From: Gordonia alkaliphila
GTDB taxonomy: Bacteria; Actinomycetota; Actinomycetes; Mycobacteriales; Mycobacteriaceae
Direction: 5' to 3'
Assembly (NCBI RefSeq): GCF_023017165.1
Contig: NZ_JALKBW010000001.1
Coordinates: 1-64,000, forward strand
DNA: 64,000 nt
Shown here: positions 34,359 to 43,521 of the stretch, piece by piece
Layout of the letters: every line of letters starts with the position of its first letter
Numbering within the stretch: position 1 is the first letter of the stretch
Notes under the pieces: model-generated
Database searches by the model: none
What the model saw: only the letters and a program-made list of their open reading frames with translations
What the model was told of the DNA's origin: nothing
Program-made: the position numbers and the translations under genes

Positions 34359-35213
34359 GTGACGACGATCAAAGAGCCGTTGTGGATCATCGGCCTCAGT
34401 TTGCTGGCGGTGCTCCTGGCGGCACTCGTCCTGAGCAAGTTGGCTCAGGTGCTTCTCGGCAGTCGAGCCGATCTGCGCTCGTCCACCGGAATTGTCGTCG
34501 CCATCATCGGGTCCGCTGTCGGACTGCTGATCGTCGGCGCTGGCACCTCGGCCACCCGCCTGGTCTCGCCGATCCCCATCCTGGCGTGCCTGATCGGCTC
34601 GATCGCCGCGATCGGCCTCTACAGCGCCCTCGCCGCCCGACTCCAACGACCGGTACCGACGAGCATTCCGGACCTGCTGGCCGCCGGAGAATCAGACCGG
34701 GTGGAGTTCAAGTCCACCGCGCGCGTCAACCTCAAGACCGGGGAGAAGGATCCCCGCATGGAGTTGGTGATCGTCAAAACCCTTGCGGCATTTCTGAATT
34801 CCGACGGCGGCACCCTGATCATCGGGGCCGACGACGCCGGAAATCCGCTCGGGCTCGACGCGGACTACCAGACCCTGCGCACGTCCGACGCCGACCGCTA
34901 CGAACTCTGGATGAACGACCTGGTGGCCGCCGGACTCGGCCAGAACGCCGCCGCGAGCGCCGACATCGCCATCGAATCGCTCCCCACCGCCGACGGGCCC
35001 CGCGAGGTCTGCCGGATCAGCGTCACAGCGTCGCCGCGTCCGGTGTACCTCGCGCCGTCCAAGAATGCCCCGCGCGAATTCTGGGTGCGGATCGGCAACT
35101 CGACCCGCCAACTCGCCGTGGACCAGGCGGCCGAGTACATCATGCATCGTTGGCCGATGAACGTCGGCCCCAACCTGGCCGCGCAGTTGCGCGCTACCGT
35201 CCGTTTCACCTGA
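34359..35213 (+). CDS. Membrane-anchored AlbA_2/Schlafen-domain protein
   Basis: A 284-residue protein with two or three N-terminal membrane helices ('LWIIGLSLLAVLLAALVLS', 'IVVAIIGSAVGLLIVGAG', 'ILACLIGSIAAIGLYSAL'). A cytoplasmic domain of the Schlafen AlbA_2 (divergent AAA-4) type follows: 'ESDRVEFKSTARV', then 'LAAFLNSDGGTLIIGADDAG', and 'FWVRIGNSTRQL' near the end. That domain is linked to nucleic-acid binding or nuclease activity, and in some cases to defence, but membrane anchoring is unusual. The start is GTG 34359 with a leaderless-type -10. It lies right beside the tRNA integration site. Confidence 0.78.
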   Translation: MTTIKEPLWIIGLSLLAVLLAALVLSKLAQVLLGSRADLRSSTGIVVAIIGSAVGLLIVGAGTSATRLVSPIPILACLIGSIAAIGLYSALAARLQRPVPTSIPDLLAAGESDRVEFKSTARVNLKTGEKDPRMELVIVKTLAAFLNSDGGTLIIGADDAGNPLGLDADYQTLRTSDADRYELWMNDLVAAGLGQNAAASADIAIESLPTADGPREVCRISVTASPRPVYLAPSKNAPREFWVRIGNSTRQLAVDQAAEYIMHRWPMNVGPNLAAQLRATVRFT

Positions 35214-35229
35214 CGAAAGCGACTCCCGC

Positions 35230-35706
35230 ATGCCCGCCGAACCGAGCCCCGATGGCGACGCAACCGACGTCCCCGAGTCACCCGACGCCGGCGACTCGTC
35301 CCCGGGCTACGTCAAGCGCCTCGGCATCCGCTATCAGCACATCCGACACAACCACCCGCTCGGACATCTGCTTCGGTACGTCACGATCACGGTGGGTGTT
35401 CTCGTCACCGCCGTCGGTGCCGTCACCATCCCCTATCCCGGCCCGGGGTGGGCCATCGTCTTCCTCGGTCTGCTGATCCTGTCGCAGGAACTCGAATGGG
35501 CCGCGAAACTGCGGCACACAGTCATGGGCCTGCTGAACGACGTCTACCGGAAGTACATCGACGGCAACCTCCTGGCACAGGCCCTGCTTGCGATCGGCAC
35601 GTGCGCAATCGTGCTCGCCACACTCTGGGTCACCGGCGGACTCGCCCTGTTCGCCGGCTGGGTCGGCATCGAATGGGCCTGGCTCGCCTCGCCGTTCTTC
35701 GGCTGA
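35230..35706 (+). CDS. PGPGW-motif transmembrane protein (TIGR02611-like)
   Basis: A 158-residue membrane protein. An acidic cytoplasmic start (about 30 residues) is followed by a helix ending in 'TIPYPGPGWAIVFLGLLIL', the PGPGW signature of the TIGR02611 family, and then two more helices. Function unknown. It follows the Schlafen-like gene by 16 bases on the same strand, so the two probably form an operon. Confidence 0.8.
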   Translation: MPAEPSPDGDATDVPESPDAGDSSPGYVKRLGIRYQHIRHNHPLGHLLRYVTITVGVLVTAVGAVTIPYPGPGWAIVFLGLLILSQELEWAAKLRHTVMGLLNDVYRKYIDGNLLAQALLAIGTCAIVLATLWVTGGLALFAGWVGIEWAWLASPFFG

Positions 35707-35862
35707 CACACCTCCGCTACCGCCGGTCCTGCCTACCACTCTCGCAACAACGGGGTGAATGCATCTCCTCGCTTCGAACATATATGTGAGAAATCTATTG
35801 CTTTACTCACTTTTCGGCGTACAGTGGAGAGTGAAAGTAGCGACAACTGTCTTGACCTGCGA

Positions 35863-35875
35863 AAAGGAGGTGATC
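35863..35875 (+). promoter_or_regulatory. Extended Shine-Dalgarno site
   Basis: AAAGGAGGTGATC is an uninterrupted complement of the 16S rRNA 3' end, placed three bases before the GTG of the HNH gene. Such a long match is rare and decides the start, since an ATG-type frame extends upstream to 35759. Confidence 0.8.
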
Positions 35876-35878
35876 GAC

Positions 35879-37522
35879 GTGCACGACGCGAACTTCGACG
35901 CCGCCGCCCTGCTGGCCGACTTGCACGACGATCAGCTCCTCGCCGTCCAGGAAGCCGCAGAGAATCGCCTGCAGCAGAGCGCCTTGGCAGCCCACCGCGA
36001 GGGCGTCCTCATCGACCTACTCGAGGCTCGGGAGCGCACCCGCCGCAAGGGCGAGATCTTCGACACCGCCCTCTACGTGGAGATCTCCGACCGCAGCGCC
36101 TACCGGGTGGCCGGGTCGACGTCCATGTACGACCTCTACGCCGAGGGCCTACGCCTCGGAGTCGGCGAAGCACGGCGCCGTTCCTCGTCGGCCAAGGCGG
36201 TCGGCCGTTTCACCTCGATGACCGGCGAGCGCCTGCAGCCGCGCCTCGTCGAGACGGCCGCCGCACTGGCCGCGGGCCAGATCGGCCGCGAACACGTGAC
36301 CGTGATCGAGCAAGTGATGGACCGCATCCCGAGTTCGGTGAGCCACGAGGACCGTGTCCGCGCCGAAGCCTCACTGGCCGAGGCCGCCCGCCGCCTCGAT
36401 CCGCAGGGCGTCATCACCGTCGGCAACCGACTGCTGGCCTATCTCGATCCGGACGGCGCCCTCACCGACGATCGAGAACGCAAGCGCCAACGGATGTTCG
36501 TGCTGCAGCCGCAGGACCGGCAGCTGATGAGCAAGGTCCGCGCCATGCTGACCCCGGCCCTCCGCGCCGACCTCGAGGTAGTCCTCACGCAGTGGGCCGC
36601 GCCCGGAATGAACAACCCCGACGATCCCGACTCCCCGAGCGGCGCCGCCGACCAACCCGGACTGGATCCCACCCGGCTCGCCGCCGCTGCGGCGCGCGAC
36701 GATCGCCTCTTCGGCCAACGCCAGCACGACGCCCTGCGCGCCCTCTGCCGGTGGGCGATGGCGCTGGCCGGTCAGCCTGCCCCCGAGCGCATCCCGTCGC
36801 AGGTGGTGATCACCGTGTCCGACGAGGACTTGGCCCGACAGTCCGGTGTTGCACTCACCGCGACCGGCACCCGGCTGCCGGTCACCGATCTGGTGGAGTA
36901 TGCCGCGCACGCCGTTCCGTATCTGGAAGTGTTCGCCGGCGCCACGTCCCAGGTGCTCTACCTCGGGCGCGGCAATCGCTTCGCGTCCCTGGCCCAGCGG
37001 CTGGCGCTGTTCGGCCGGGACCGAGGCTGCACCGGCCCCGGCTGCACGGTCCCGTTCCACCGCACCGAGATCCACCACATGCCCGACTGGGCCGAGGGCG
37101 GCGTCACCGACATCGACCATCTGGGCGGCGCCTGCGGCCGCCACAATCGATGGAGCGGCCGACACCGCGGCCAGTGGGAGAACACCGTGCTGCCCGCCCA
37201 GTCGGCGGCAGGCGCCGCTGCCACCGATGCCGGGCGCGTCGGCTGGCGACCGGCCGGGCGCGAGGGCCCCTGGCAGATCAATCCCGTCTTCCACCCGGAG
37301 AAACTCGCCCCGCACCACCAGGTTCCGGGTGCGCACAACCGACTCGATGAGTCCGATGACGACGGCCTCGCCGAACCGACGACGCGACCGCTGGAACGGC
37401 CCCGCCCGTCGCCGCTGCGGATCGTCGATCTGACCGACATTCCGCCGCCCGATCCGGATCAGGACGCGTCGGCCCACGAATCGGGCGCCGAGGCGATCCT
37501 GGACCTACTGCTGACAGCCTGA
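35879..37522 (+). CDS. DUF222-HNH endonuclease-like protein
   Basis: A 547-residue protein with an N-terminal helical DUF222 domain (about residues 10-330) and a C-terminal HNH nuclease motif, 'RDRGCTGPGCTVPFHRTEIH' continuing 'HMPDWAEGG...HNRW' (about residues 380-425). Cys and His pairs bind a structural metal, and the His-His serves catalysis. The end is a Pro/Asp-rich tail. These proteins are present in many copies in actinobacteria, often compared with the M. tuberculosis REP13E12 family and sometimes mobile; the role is unclear. The start is set by the 13-base ribosome site. AT-rich DNA upstream holds a possible promoter (TTGCTT-N16-TACAGT). Confidence 0.85.
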   Translation: MHDANFDAAALLADLHDDQLLAVQEAAENRLQQSALAAHREGVLIDLLEARERTRRKGEIFDTALYVEISDRSAYRVAGSTSMYDLYAEGLRLGVGEARRRSSSAKAVGRFTSMTGERLQPRLVETAAALAAGQIGREHVTVIEQVMDRIPSSVSHEDRVRAEASLAEAARRLDPQGVITVGNRLLAYLDPDGALTDDRERKRQRMFVLQPQDRQLMSKVRAMLTPALRADLEVVLTQWAAPGMNNPDDPDSPSGAADQPGLDPTRLAAAAARDDRLFGQRQHDALRALCRWAMALAGQPAPERIPSQVVITVSDEDLARQSGVALTATGTRLPVTDLVEYAAHAVPYLEVFAGATSQVLYLGRGNRFASLAQRLALFGRDRGCTGPGCTVPFHRTEIHHMPDWAEGGVTDIDHLGGACGRHNRWSGRHRGQWENTVLPAQSAAGAAATDAGRVGWRPAGREGPWQINPVFHPEKLAPHHQVPGAHNRLDESDDDGLAEPTTRPLERPRPSPLRIVDLTDIPPPDPDQDASAHESGAEAILDLLLTA

Positions 37523-37537
37523 CCGGCACTGCCGGTC
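37521..37537. terminator. Short hairpin after the HNH gene
   Basis: GACCGGC-ACT-GCCGGTC, a perfect 7-base stem overlapping the last base pairs of the stop codon and followed by the converging OPT gene. It could act in both directions; there is no T run. Confidence 0.5.
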
Positions 37538-37567
37538 GGGCCGTCAGTCATGTCCGGGGTACCTGTT

Positions 37568-39565
37568 TCAGAGCACCGACTTGACCGGCGGACCATCGTA
37601 CGGCGCGGAGGCGACGCTGCGCGTCTTCCGGTACAGCCAGACCACCAGCGCCGCGAAGACGATCACGCCGACCAGCTGTGCCCAGTTGCCGTACCCGTCC
37701 GGGATGAACGGCAACTGCAGCGGCTCGTCCTTGCCGCTGGCGGCGACGATGCCGGCGAAGATCACGCCGTACAGGCTCTCACCGACGATCAGGCCGGTCG
37801 CCATCAGGACGCCGAGACGCTTGCGGCGCGCCGCATCGGTCACGTCGCGTTCGGCCCACTTGTCGTAGGCGCGGCCGATGAACGCACCGATCGGGATGAT
37901 CAGCGTCACGGCCATCGGCAGGTACATGCCCATGCCGACCGCGAGCGGCGGGACGCGGAGGCTCTTGGTGGTGCGCTTGAGGACCTCGTCGAGCACGATC
38001 ACCACGGCACCGATCACCGCGCCGAGACCGAGCAGACCCCAGTCCAGTTCGTCGCCGAAGATGCCCTCCGCCAACGACGACATCAACGCCGCCTGCGGGG
38101 CCGCCAGGGCGTCGGCCTTGGCGCCGGGGGCACCGGCGAAACCGAACGCGGTGTTCATCAGCCCCAGCACCGGCGGGATGATCACGGCGCCGAAGCACAC
38201 GCCGATGATAAGGGCCACCTGCTGCTTCCACGGCGTCGCACCGACCAGCTGGCCGGTCTTGAGGTCCTGCAGGTTGTCGTTGGAGATGGTCGCGACGCCG
38301 AACACCACGGCGGCGGTGAACAGTGTGTACGCGGTCATCGCCAGCGCATCCTCGGAGCCGTGGGTCAGCTTCAGCAGGAGTGCGGCCAGCAGCACGACGA
38401 CGATGCCGACGCCGGAGATCGGGCTATTCGACGATCCGATCAGACCGGCCATGTAGCCACACACCGCGGCCACCACGAGTCCGATGAGCAGCACGAAGAT
38501 CACACTCACCGCGATCATCCCGGCACTGTTGCCCGCGAGCGGGGTTCCGCGCAGGAAGTCCCACAGCAGCCACGCGATCGGGATCATCGCCACGAAGACC
38601 GAGATCACCACCCACTGGAACGGGATATCGCGCTCGGTGATGTCGACGTCGACGCCGCTCTTGCGCTTGCGCGCGCTCCGCAGCGATTCGGTGATGCCCC
38701 GAGCGATCGGCAGCACCAGCGTCAGCAGGGTCCAGACCGCGGCCACCGCGATGGCGCCGGCCCCGATGAAGCGCACGTCGGACGAGAACAGCGCACTGAC
38801 GCCTGCGAGCAGGTCGCCGTCGCCCAGGTTGTTCCACGACTGCTGCGGCAGCAGGATCCCGTAGGAGATCACCAGGCCCACCAGCATCGCCACGCCGACG
38901 CTCACACCGACCAGGTGGCCCACACCGATCAGCGCCATCGACAGGCTCGCACCGTACATGGTGGCGCCGCTGCCGACCTTGAACGCACCGGCCACCGAGT
39001 TGCTGAGGACCTTCAACGACGCCAGCAGCGAGAAGCCGGCCGCGACGAGCGAACCGGTGATAATCATCCGCATGCCGCCGCGATTCTCTTCGGCGCCCGT
39101 CTCGCTGTCGCCCACCTTGAGCACCTCGGCGGCGGCCACGCCCTCCGGATAGGGCAGGTCCGAGCCGGTCACCAATGTTCGACGCAGCGGAATCGAATAC
39201 ATGACACCGAGCAGGCCGCCGATCGCGCAGACGGCGACGGTCTCCCAGTACGGGAAGCCGGTCCACCAACCGATCATGATCAGGCCGGGCAGCACGAAGA
39301 TGATGGCCGAGAGCGTGCCGGCCGCCGACGCGATGGTCTGAACGATGTTGTTCTCGACGATCGAGTGGTTCGCGAAGTACCGCAGGATCGACATCGAGAT
39401 CACGGCGGCCGGGATGGCGGTGGCGAACGTCAGTCCCACCTTCAGACCGAGGTAGACGTTGGCGGCGGTGAAGACCAGCGTGATCAGACCACCGAGCACC
39501 ACCGCCCGAATCGTCAACTCCCGCATCGCCGACCGTTGCCCAGAGGCGGTCTCCGTCGTCGTCAT
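37568..39565 (-). CDS. OPT-family oligopeptide/metal-complex transporter
   Basis: A 665-residue integral membrane protein with about 15 hydrophobic segments. It shows the OPT family marks 'ANVYLGLKVGLTFATAIPAA' near the N-terminus and 'PYPEGVAAAEVLKVGD' around residue 140. Bacterial members import small peptides or siderophore-like metal chelates with protons. ATG 39565 with GGAG six bases upstream is preferred over ATG 39577. It lies downstream of the iron-siderophore operon on the same strand after a gap of 109 bases. A shared role in metal uptake is possible but not shown. Confidence 0.85.
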   Translation of the reverse strand: MTTTETASGQRSAMRELTIRAVVLGGLITLVFTAANVYLGLKVGLTFATAIPAAVISMSILRYFANHSIVENNIVQTIASAAGTLSAIIFVLPGLIMIGWWTGFPYWETVAVCAIGGLLGVMYSIPLRRTLVTGSDLPYPEGVAAAEVLKVGDSETGAEENRGGMRMIITGSLVAAGFSLLASLKVLSNSVAGAFKVGSGATMYGASLSMALIGVGHLVGVSVGVAMLVGLVISYGILLPQQSWNNLGDGDLLAGVSALFSSDVRFIGAGAIAVAAVWTLLTLVLPIARGITESLRSARKRKSGVDVDITERDIPFQWVVISVFVAMIPIAWLLWDFLRGTPLAGNSAGMIAVSVIFVLLIGLVVAAVCGYMAGLIGSSNSPISGVGIVVVLLAALLLKLTHGSEDALAMTAYTLFTAAVVFGVATISNDNLQDLKTGQLVGATPWKQQVALIIGVCFGAVIIPPVLGLMNTAFGFAGAPGAKADALAAPQAALMSSLAEGIFGDELDWGLLGLGAVIGAVVIVLDEVLKRTTKSLRVPPLAVGMGMYLPMAVTLIIPIGAFIGRAYDKWAERDVTDAARRKRLGVLMATGLIVGESLYGVIFAGIVAASGKDEPLQLPFIPDGYGNWAQLVGVIVFAALVVWLYRKTRSVASAPYDGPPVKSVL

Positions 39566-39674
39566 CGCACTCTCCATCTCCACACCGGTCGCACGGTCCG
39601 CGCCGACCCCACTGTCGCAGAGTCGACGAGGTCGGCATCTGCGGCCTGCCAAGAATAGTCCCCCACCGGGACGC

Positions 39675-40703
39675 TCACCGACGCGCGTTCTCCCGCATCA
39701 GCAGCCAGATCAAGTAGAGGCCGCCCAGGACCACGGTCACCGCCCCGACCGGCAGCCGCACATCGGCAAACATGTACTGCGCCACCAGATCCGCCCCGCT
39801 CAGCAACAGCGCACCCATCAGCGCGGACCCGGCGACGGTGAGCGGGGCCCCGGGCCCCTGCAGCCGCCGTGCGATCTGCGGCGCCGCCAGCGCCACGAAG
39901 GCGATCGGTCCGGCGATCGCGGTGACCACGGCGGTGTAGCCCGCACCGACGACGATCAACAGCACCCGGGTGCGATCGACCCGCACGCCGAGCGCCGTCG
40001 CGGCGTCGTCACCCAACTCCAGCTGGCGGATCCGGAAACTCGCCACCGGCAACGTCGGCAGCAGCACCACAGCGGCTGCGACGGCCCACACCAGCGGCGC
40101 CCATCCGACCGTGTTCAACGACCCCGCGCCCCAGATCGCCGCGTGCATCGCATCGTCGAGGTCGGCCTTCACCGAGAACCATTGATTGAGTGACGTCAGG
40201 ACCGCGCTTACCGCGATGCCGACGATGATCAAGCGAAATCCGTCCACGCCGCCGCGATAGGAGAGCGCGAAGACCACGGCGGCGGCCGCCAGCGAACCGC
40301 CGACGGCACCGAGGACCAGCGCGGCATAGCCGGGAGTGCCGAACACCAGCACCGCGACCACGCCGGTGTAAGCGCCCGAGTTCAGCCCGATCACATCCGG
40401 GCTGCCCAACGGATTACGCGTCAACGACTGGAAGATCATGCCGCTGATCCCGAGGCACGCCCCGAATACCACCGCTGCCAGCGCCCGGCGGATCCGCCGG
40501 TCGAAGGTCGGCTCCACTCGCTTGCCGCCGGTGCCGACGAGCCCGTGAACCACGTCGCCGAGCGACAGACCGTGCTCGCCCAACAGCAGCGCCAGCAGCA
40601 CGCAAACCGCCGCCCCGACACCGACCAACAGGTTCATCGCCACCGCGCGGGGCCGGTAGCGTACGCTGACCGCGCCCATCGCCAGGACGCGCTGGGCGCT
40701 CAC
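39675..40703 (-). CDS. Iron-siderophore ABC permease (FecCD), second subunit
   Basis: A 342-residue BtuC/FecCD-type permease with about ten helices. The coupling-helix region '...TRNPLGSPDVIGLNSGAYTG' and the C-terminal 'GPIAFVALAAPQIARRL' segment are characteristic. It pairs with the preceding permease to form the membrane channel for a ferric siderophore. The GTG start overlaps the stop of that gene (GTGA). No ATP-binding subunit follows; the next gene is the OPT transporter. Confidence 0.88.
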   Translation of the reverse strand: MSAQRVLAMGAVSVRYRPRAVAMNLLVGVGAAVCVLLALLLGEHGLSLGDVVHGLVGTGGKRVEPTFDRRIRRALAAVVFGACLGISGMIFQSLTRNPLGSPDVIGLNSGAYTGVVAVLVFGTPGYAALVLGAVGGSLAAAAVVFALSYRGGVDGFRLIIVGIAVSAVLTSLNQWFSVKADLDDAMHAAIWGAGSLNTVGWAPLVWAVAAAVVLLPTLPVASFRIRQLELGDDAATALGVRVDRTRVLLIVVGAGYTAVVTAIAGPIAFVALAAPQIARRLQGPGAPLTVAGSALMGALLLSGADLVAQYMFADVRLPVGAVTVVLGGLYLIWLLMRENARR

Positions 40704-41692
40704 CGGTCGGACCCCACACGACGCACCAGCCAGATCAGCACCGGAGCACCCAGCAACGGCGTCATCACCCCCACGGAGAGCTCGTCGGGCCAGATCACCA
40801 GGCGCCCGAGAATGTCGGCAGTCAGCAGCAGCGCCGGCCCCAGCACCACCGCGAAGGCCATCACCCACCGCTGATCGACGCCCGCCGCCAAGCGCACCGC
40901 ATGCGGAATCATCAGACCGATGAAAGCGATCGGTCCAGCCGCGGCCGTGGCGGCCCCGCACATCAAGACCAGTCCCAGCACCCCGGTCAGGCGCGTGGCG
41001 GCCACGCGCGTGCCCATCGCCACTGCCATCTCCTCGCCCAGTGCCAAGGTGTTCAGTGCACGACCGCTCAGCAGCGACAACACCAGACCCACGACGATGA
41101 GCGGCGCGACCGCGGCCACGGTGCCTTCCGGCCGGTCGGCGATGCTGCCCACACCCCAGAACCGCATTCTGTCGAAATAGAGCGGGCTCAGCAGCGACAA
41201 ACCCATCGCGATGCCGTTGAACACCGCGGTCACGGCCACACCCACCAGCGTCAGCCGCAGTCCGGTGGCGCCGCCGGGCGCCCGTGCGGCGATCGCCGCC
41301 ACCAGAATCGCACCGAGCACCGCGCCCGCCAGGCTGAGTGGCAGATACTGCCCGATCTGTGTCACACCGAAGAATGCGACCCCCGCGGCCACCGCCAGCG
41401 CCGCTCCGGCATTGACCCCCAACAGTCCCGGGTCGGCCAACGGATTGCGGGTGAGCGCCTGCATCAGCGCCCCGCCGACGCCCAACGCCGCACCTACCAG
41501 CAGCCCGAGCACCGTCCGCGGCAGACGCAGCTGGAGGATCGTGTTGTGATCGATCGAGCCGTCCGGTGCGGTCAACGCCGACCACACGGTGCCCAGCGGC
41601 AGCGGCGCCGATCCGACCGCGACGCTGACCACGGTCACCGCCACCAAAATCAGGCAGGCCACGACGAACCAGGCGACCCGGCGCAGCGTCAC
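40700..41692 (-). CDS. Iron-siderophore ABC permease (FecCD), first subunit
   Basis: A 330-residue FecCD permease. It shows 'LRLPRTVLGLLVGAALGVGG' early on, 'TRNPLADPGLLGVNAGAALA' for the coupling region, and 'GPIAFIGLMIPHAVRL' near the end. GTG 41692 overlaps the stop of the SIP-fusion gene, so translation is coupled. The two permeases are diverged copies and would form a heterodimer. Confidence 0.88.
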   Translation of the reverse strand: MTLRRVAWFVVACLILVAVTVVSVAVGSAPLPLGTVWSALTAPDGSIDHNTILQLRLPRTVLGLLVGAALGVGGALMQALTRNPLADPGLLGVNAGAALAVAAGVAFFGVTQIGQYLPLSLAGAVLGAILVAAIAARAPGGATGLRLTLVGVAVTAVFNGIAMGLSLLSPLYFDRMRFWGVGSIADRPEGTVAAVAPLIVVGLVLSLLSGRALNTLALGEEMAVAMGTRVAATRLTGVLGLVLMCGAATAAAGPIAFIGLMIPHAVRLAAGVDQRWVMAFAVVLGPALLLTADILGRLVIWPDELSVGVMTPLLGAPVLIWLVRRVGSDR

Positions 41693-43521
41693 CGAGGGGC
41701 GTGTGTCAGGGAGATCGCCTCGACGCCCCAGCCCAGCGGCCACACCTCGTCGACCGACCAGCCGGCCCGGGCGGCGAGGCGACGAAGATCGTCCCGCGTC
41801 CGCGGTCGCGCACCGCACACGGCCACCCGCAGCAGCGCCTGTTCGAGGGCGTCCGGGCCCAGCGCGTCGGTCCCGGTCGACTCCGCCAGGACCACGGTCG
41901 ACGCGGTGTGGCGGAGTTCGGAGAGGTAAGCGAAGGCCTCGGCGTCGTCGCGGGCCGCCAGCGCCAGGCCCCCGAGCACCACGGTGTCGCGGCCCCGGGC
42001 CCAGACGTCGGTGATCTCCACCTCGGACGCCGCCACGTCCGCAGCGAGCGCGGGGAGCACCGAACGGGGTTCCACGATACGTATCGCGCGGCCCTCGCCG
42101 GCCAGCGCCGTGGCCAACACCGCCGCCCCCGGTCCCACCACCGTCACCGGGCCGGAACCGGCCACCGCGGGCACCGTCTTGAGCGCCGGAACCAGAAACG
42201 CCAGGCGTCCAGCCGCCTCCATCAGCTCGCGATACTCGGCCGGGTCCTCGGCGGCCTGAGCCCAGAAGCTCGCACCGCGGTGCCGCGCCCAGTTCGACGT
42301 GTCCGCACCCAGCGCCTGCTCCAGATCCGCCAACAGCATCACCTGGTCGGCCCGGGCGCCGTCGAACAGCTCCGCCACGTGCTCGTCGTCGATGAGCAGT
42401 TCCCCGTCGGGGGTGAGCGACACCGCGCCGTCCTCGAGGCCGACGACGTCCGCGGCGGCGAGCAGCTCGATGAGCGGTCCGAGCTGTTCGATACCGACCC
42501 CCAGCCGCTCGGCGAGCGCACGCATCCGGATCGGTCCGGATTCCAAGCGGCGCAGCAGCCCGCTGCGCAGCGCGATCCGCACCGCGAACCACGACACCGG
42601 CGAGTGCACCACGCCGGCCAGCACGGGCAGGAGGCGCCCCGCCGCGCGATGACGGTCTTGGTCCACCCCGCCTGCGTGCTCCGCGGCCCCGGCCGTCCGG
42701 TGCCAGTAGCCGGTGATATTCACATGCGACTTGGCGATCCCCCAGTCCCGCGTCACCCGCTTGCGTACCGGCAGCAGCGCACGACTCTCCGCTCCGGCCC
42801 ACACGTAACCGGTGCCGACGGGTCGCGGCAGCGCGCACACAGCCTCGCCCAAGGCGTGCGGGTCACCGGGCTCGGCCACCACGGTGACGAGCGAATCCGC
42901 TTGTGCCAGCGGCAGTTCCGGCGTCGCAGCAGCCTCCGCAACCGCCAGCACCACCGTCACCGGTCCGTCGACCGGACGCTCCAGCAGGAACCTCTCGATG
43001 GCCGGGATCCCCGTCTCGTCGCCGACGAGCAGCGTCCACTCGGCGTCATCCGGCACGATGGTCGACGACTTCGGCCCCACCGCCCACAGCGTGTGGCCCG
43101 GTCGCGCCGCGGCCGCCCAACGCTCGGCCGGCCCCGCCGCGGAACCGTCGCCGCGTGCACCGTCACCGCTGTGCAACACGAAGTCGAAGCTCACCTCACC
43201 GGCCACCGGATCCACCTGCACCGGTGTGTAGTCCCGGGTGACCCGCACCTGTGAGGTGGGCCACTCGATCCCGTTCTCCCGTTGCAGCGGGAGCGCTTCG
43301 GCGATGTCGCCGTCGGGCGCGAGCACAAACTTGACGTGGTCGTCGAAGGCCAGACTGGTGAACGCGGGCAACGCCAGGCCATCCCGATCGAAGGCGCCGA
43401 GTTCCGGGCCGCCGACGGTGACTCGACGCATCCGCGGACCCCGCTCGGTCACCCTCAGCACCTCGAGTTCGCGCACCACCAAGGGCAGCGCGGTGAATCG
43501 TCCGCTCGCCACCCCGCTCAC
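41689..43521 (-). CDS. Siderophore-interacting FAD reductase fused to a methyltransferase-like domain
   Basis: A 610-residue fusion. Residues 1-275 form a SIP-type ferric-siderophore reductase: the FAD motif is 'RDYTP' (Arg96-Tyr98-Thr99) and the nicotinamide domain holds 'TLLVGDETGIPAIERFLLE'. The end 'KRVTRDWGIAKSHVNITGYW' is typical of SIPs. Residues about 300-610 resemble an O-methyltransferase with a winged-helix dimerisation part ('IRMRALAERLGVGIEQLGPL') and a weak SAM fold ('VTVVGPGAAVLATAL', 'IRIVEPRS'). The normally Gly-rich SAM loop is degenerate, so the domain may bind ligand without catalysis. It would release iron from imported siderophore. GTG 43521 overlaps the upstream stop. 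Confidence 0.82.
   Translation of the reverse strand: MSGVASGRFTALPLVVRELEVLRVTERGPRMRRVTVGGPELGAFDRDGLALPAFTSLAFDDHVKFVLAPDGDIAEALPLQRENGIEWPTSQVRVTRDYTPVQVDPVAGEVSFDFVLHSGDGARGDGSAAGPAERWAAAARPGHTLWAVGPKSSTIVPDDAEWTLLVGDETGIPAIERFLLERPVDGPVTVVLAVAEAAATPELPLAQADSLVTVVAEPGDPHALGEAVCALPRPVGTGYVWAGAESRALLPVRKRVTRDWGIAKSHVNITGYWHRTAGAAEHAGGVDQDRHRAAGRLLPVLAGVVHSPVSWFAVRIALRSGLLRRLESGPIRMRALAERLGVGIEQLGPLIELLAAADVVGLEDGAVSLTPDGELLIDDEHVAELFDGARADQVMLLADLEQALGADTSNWARHRGASFWAQAAEDPAEYRELMEAAGRLAFLVPALKTVPAVAGSGPVTVVGPGAAVLATALAGEGRAIRIVEPRSVLPALAADVAASEVEITDVWARGRDTVVLGGLALAARDDAEAFAYLSELRHTASTVVLAESTGTDALGPDALEQALLRVAVCGARPRTRDDLRRLAARAGWSVDEVWPLGWGVEAISLTHAPR

Noticed and set aside
37550-39658. 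A 702-codon plus-strand frame opposite the OPT transporter
   Set aside because: His/Arg/Asp-rich shadow of a clear membrane protein gene on the other strand.
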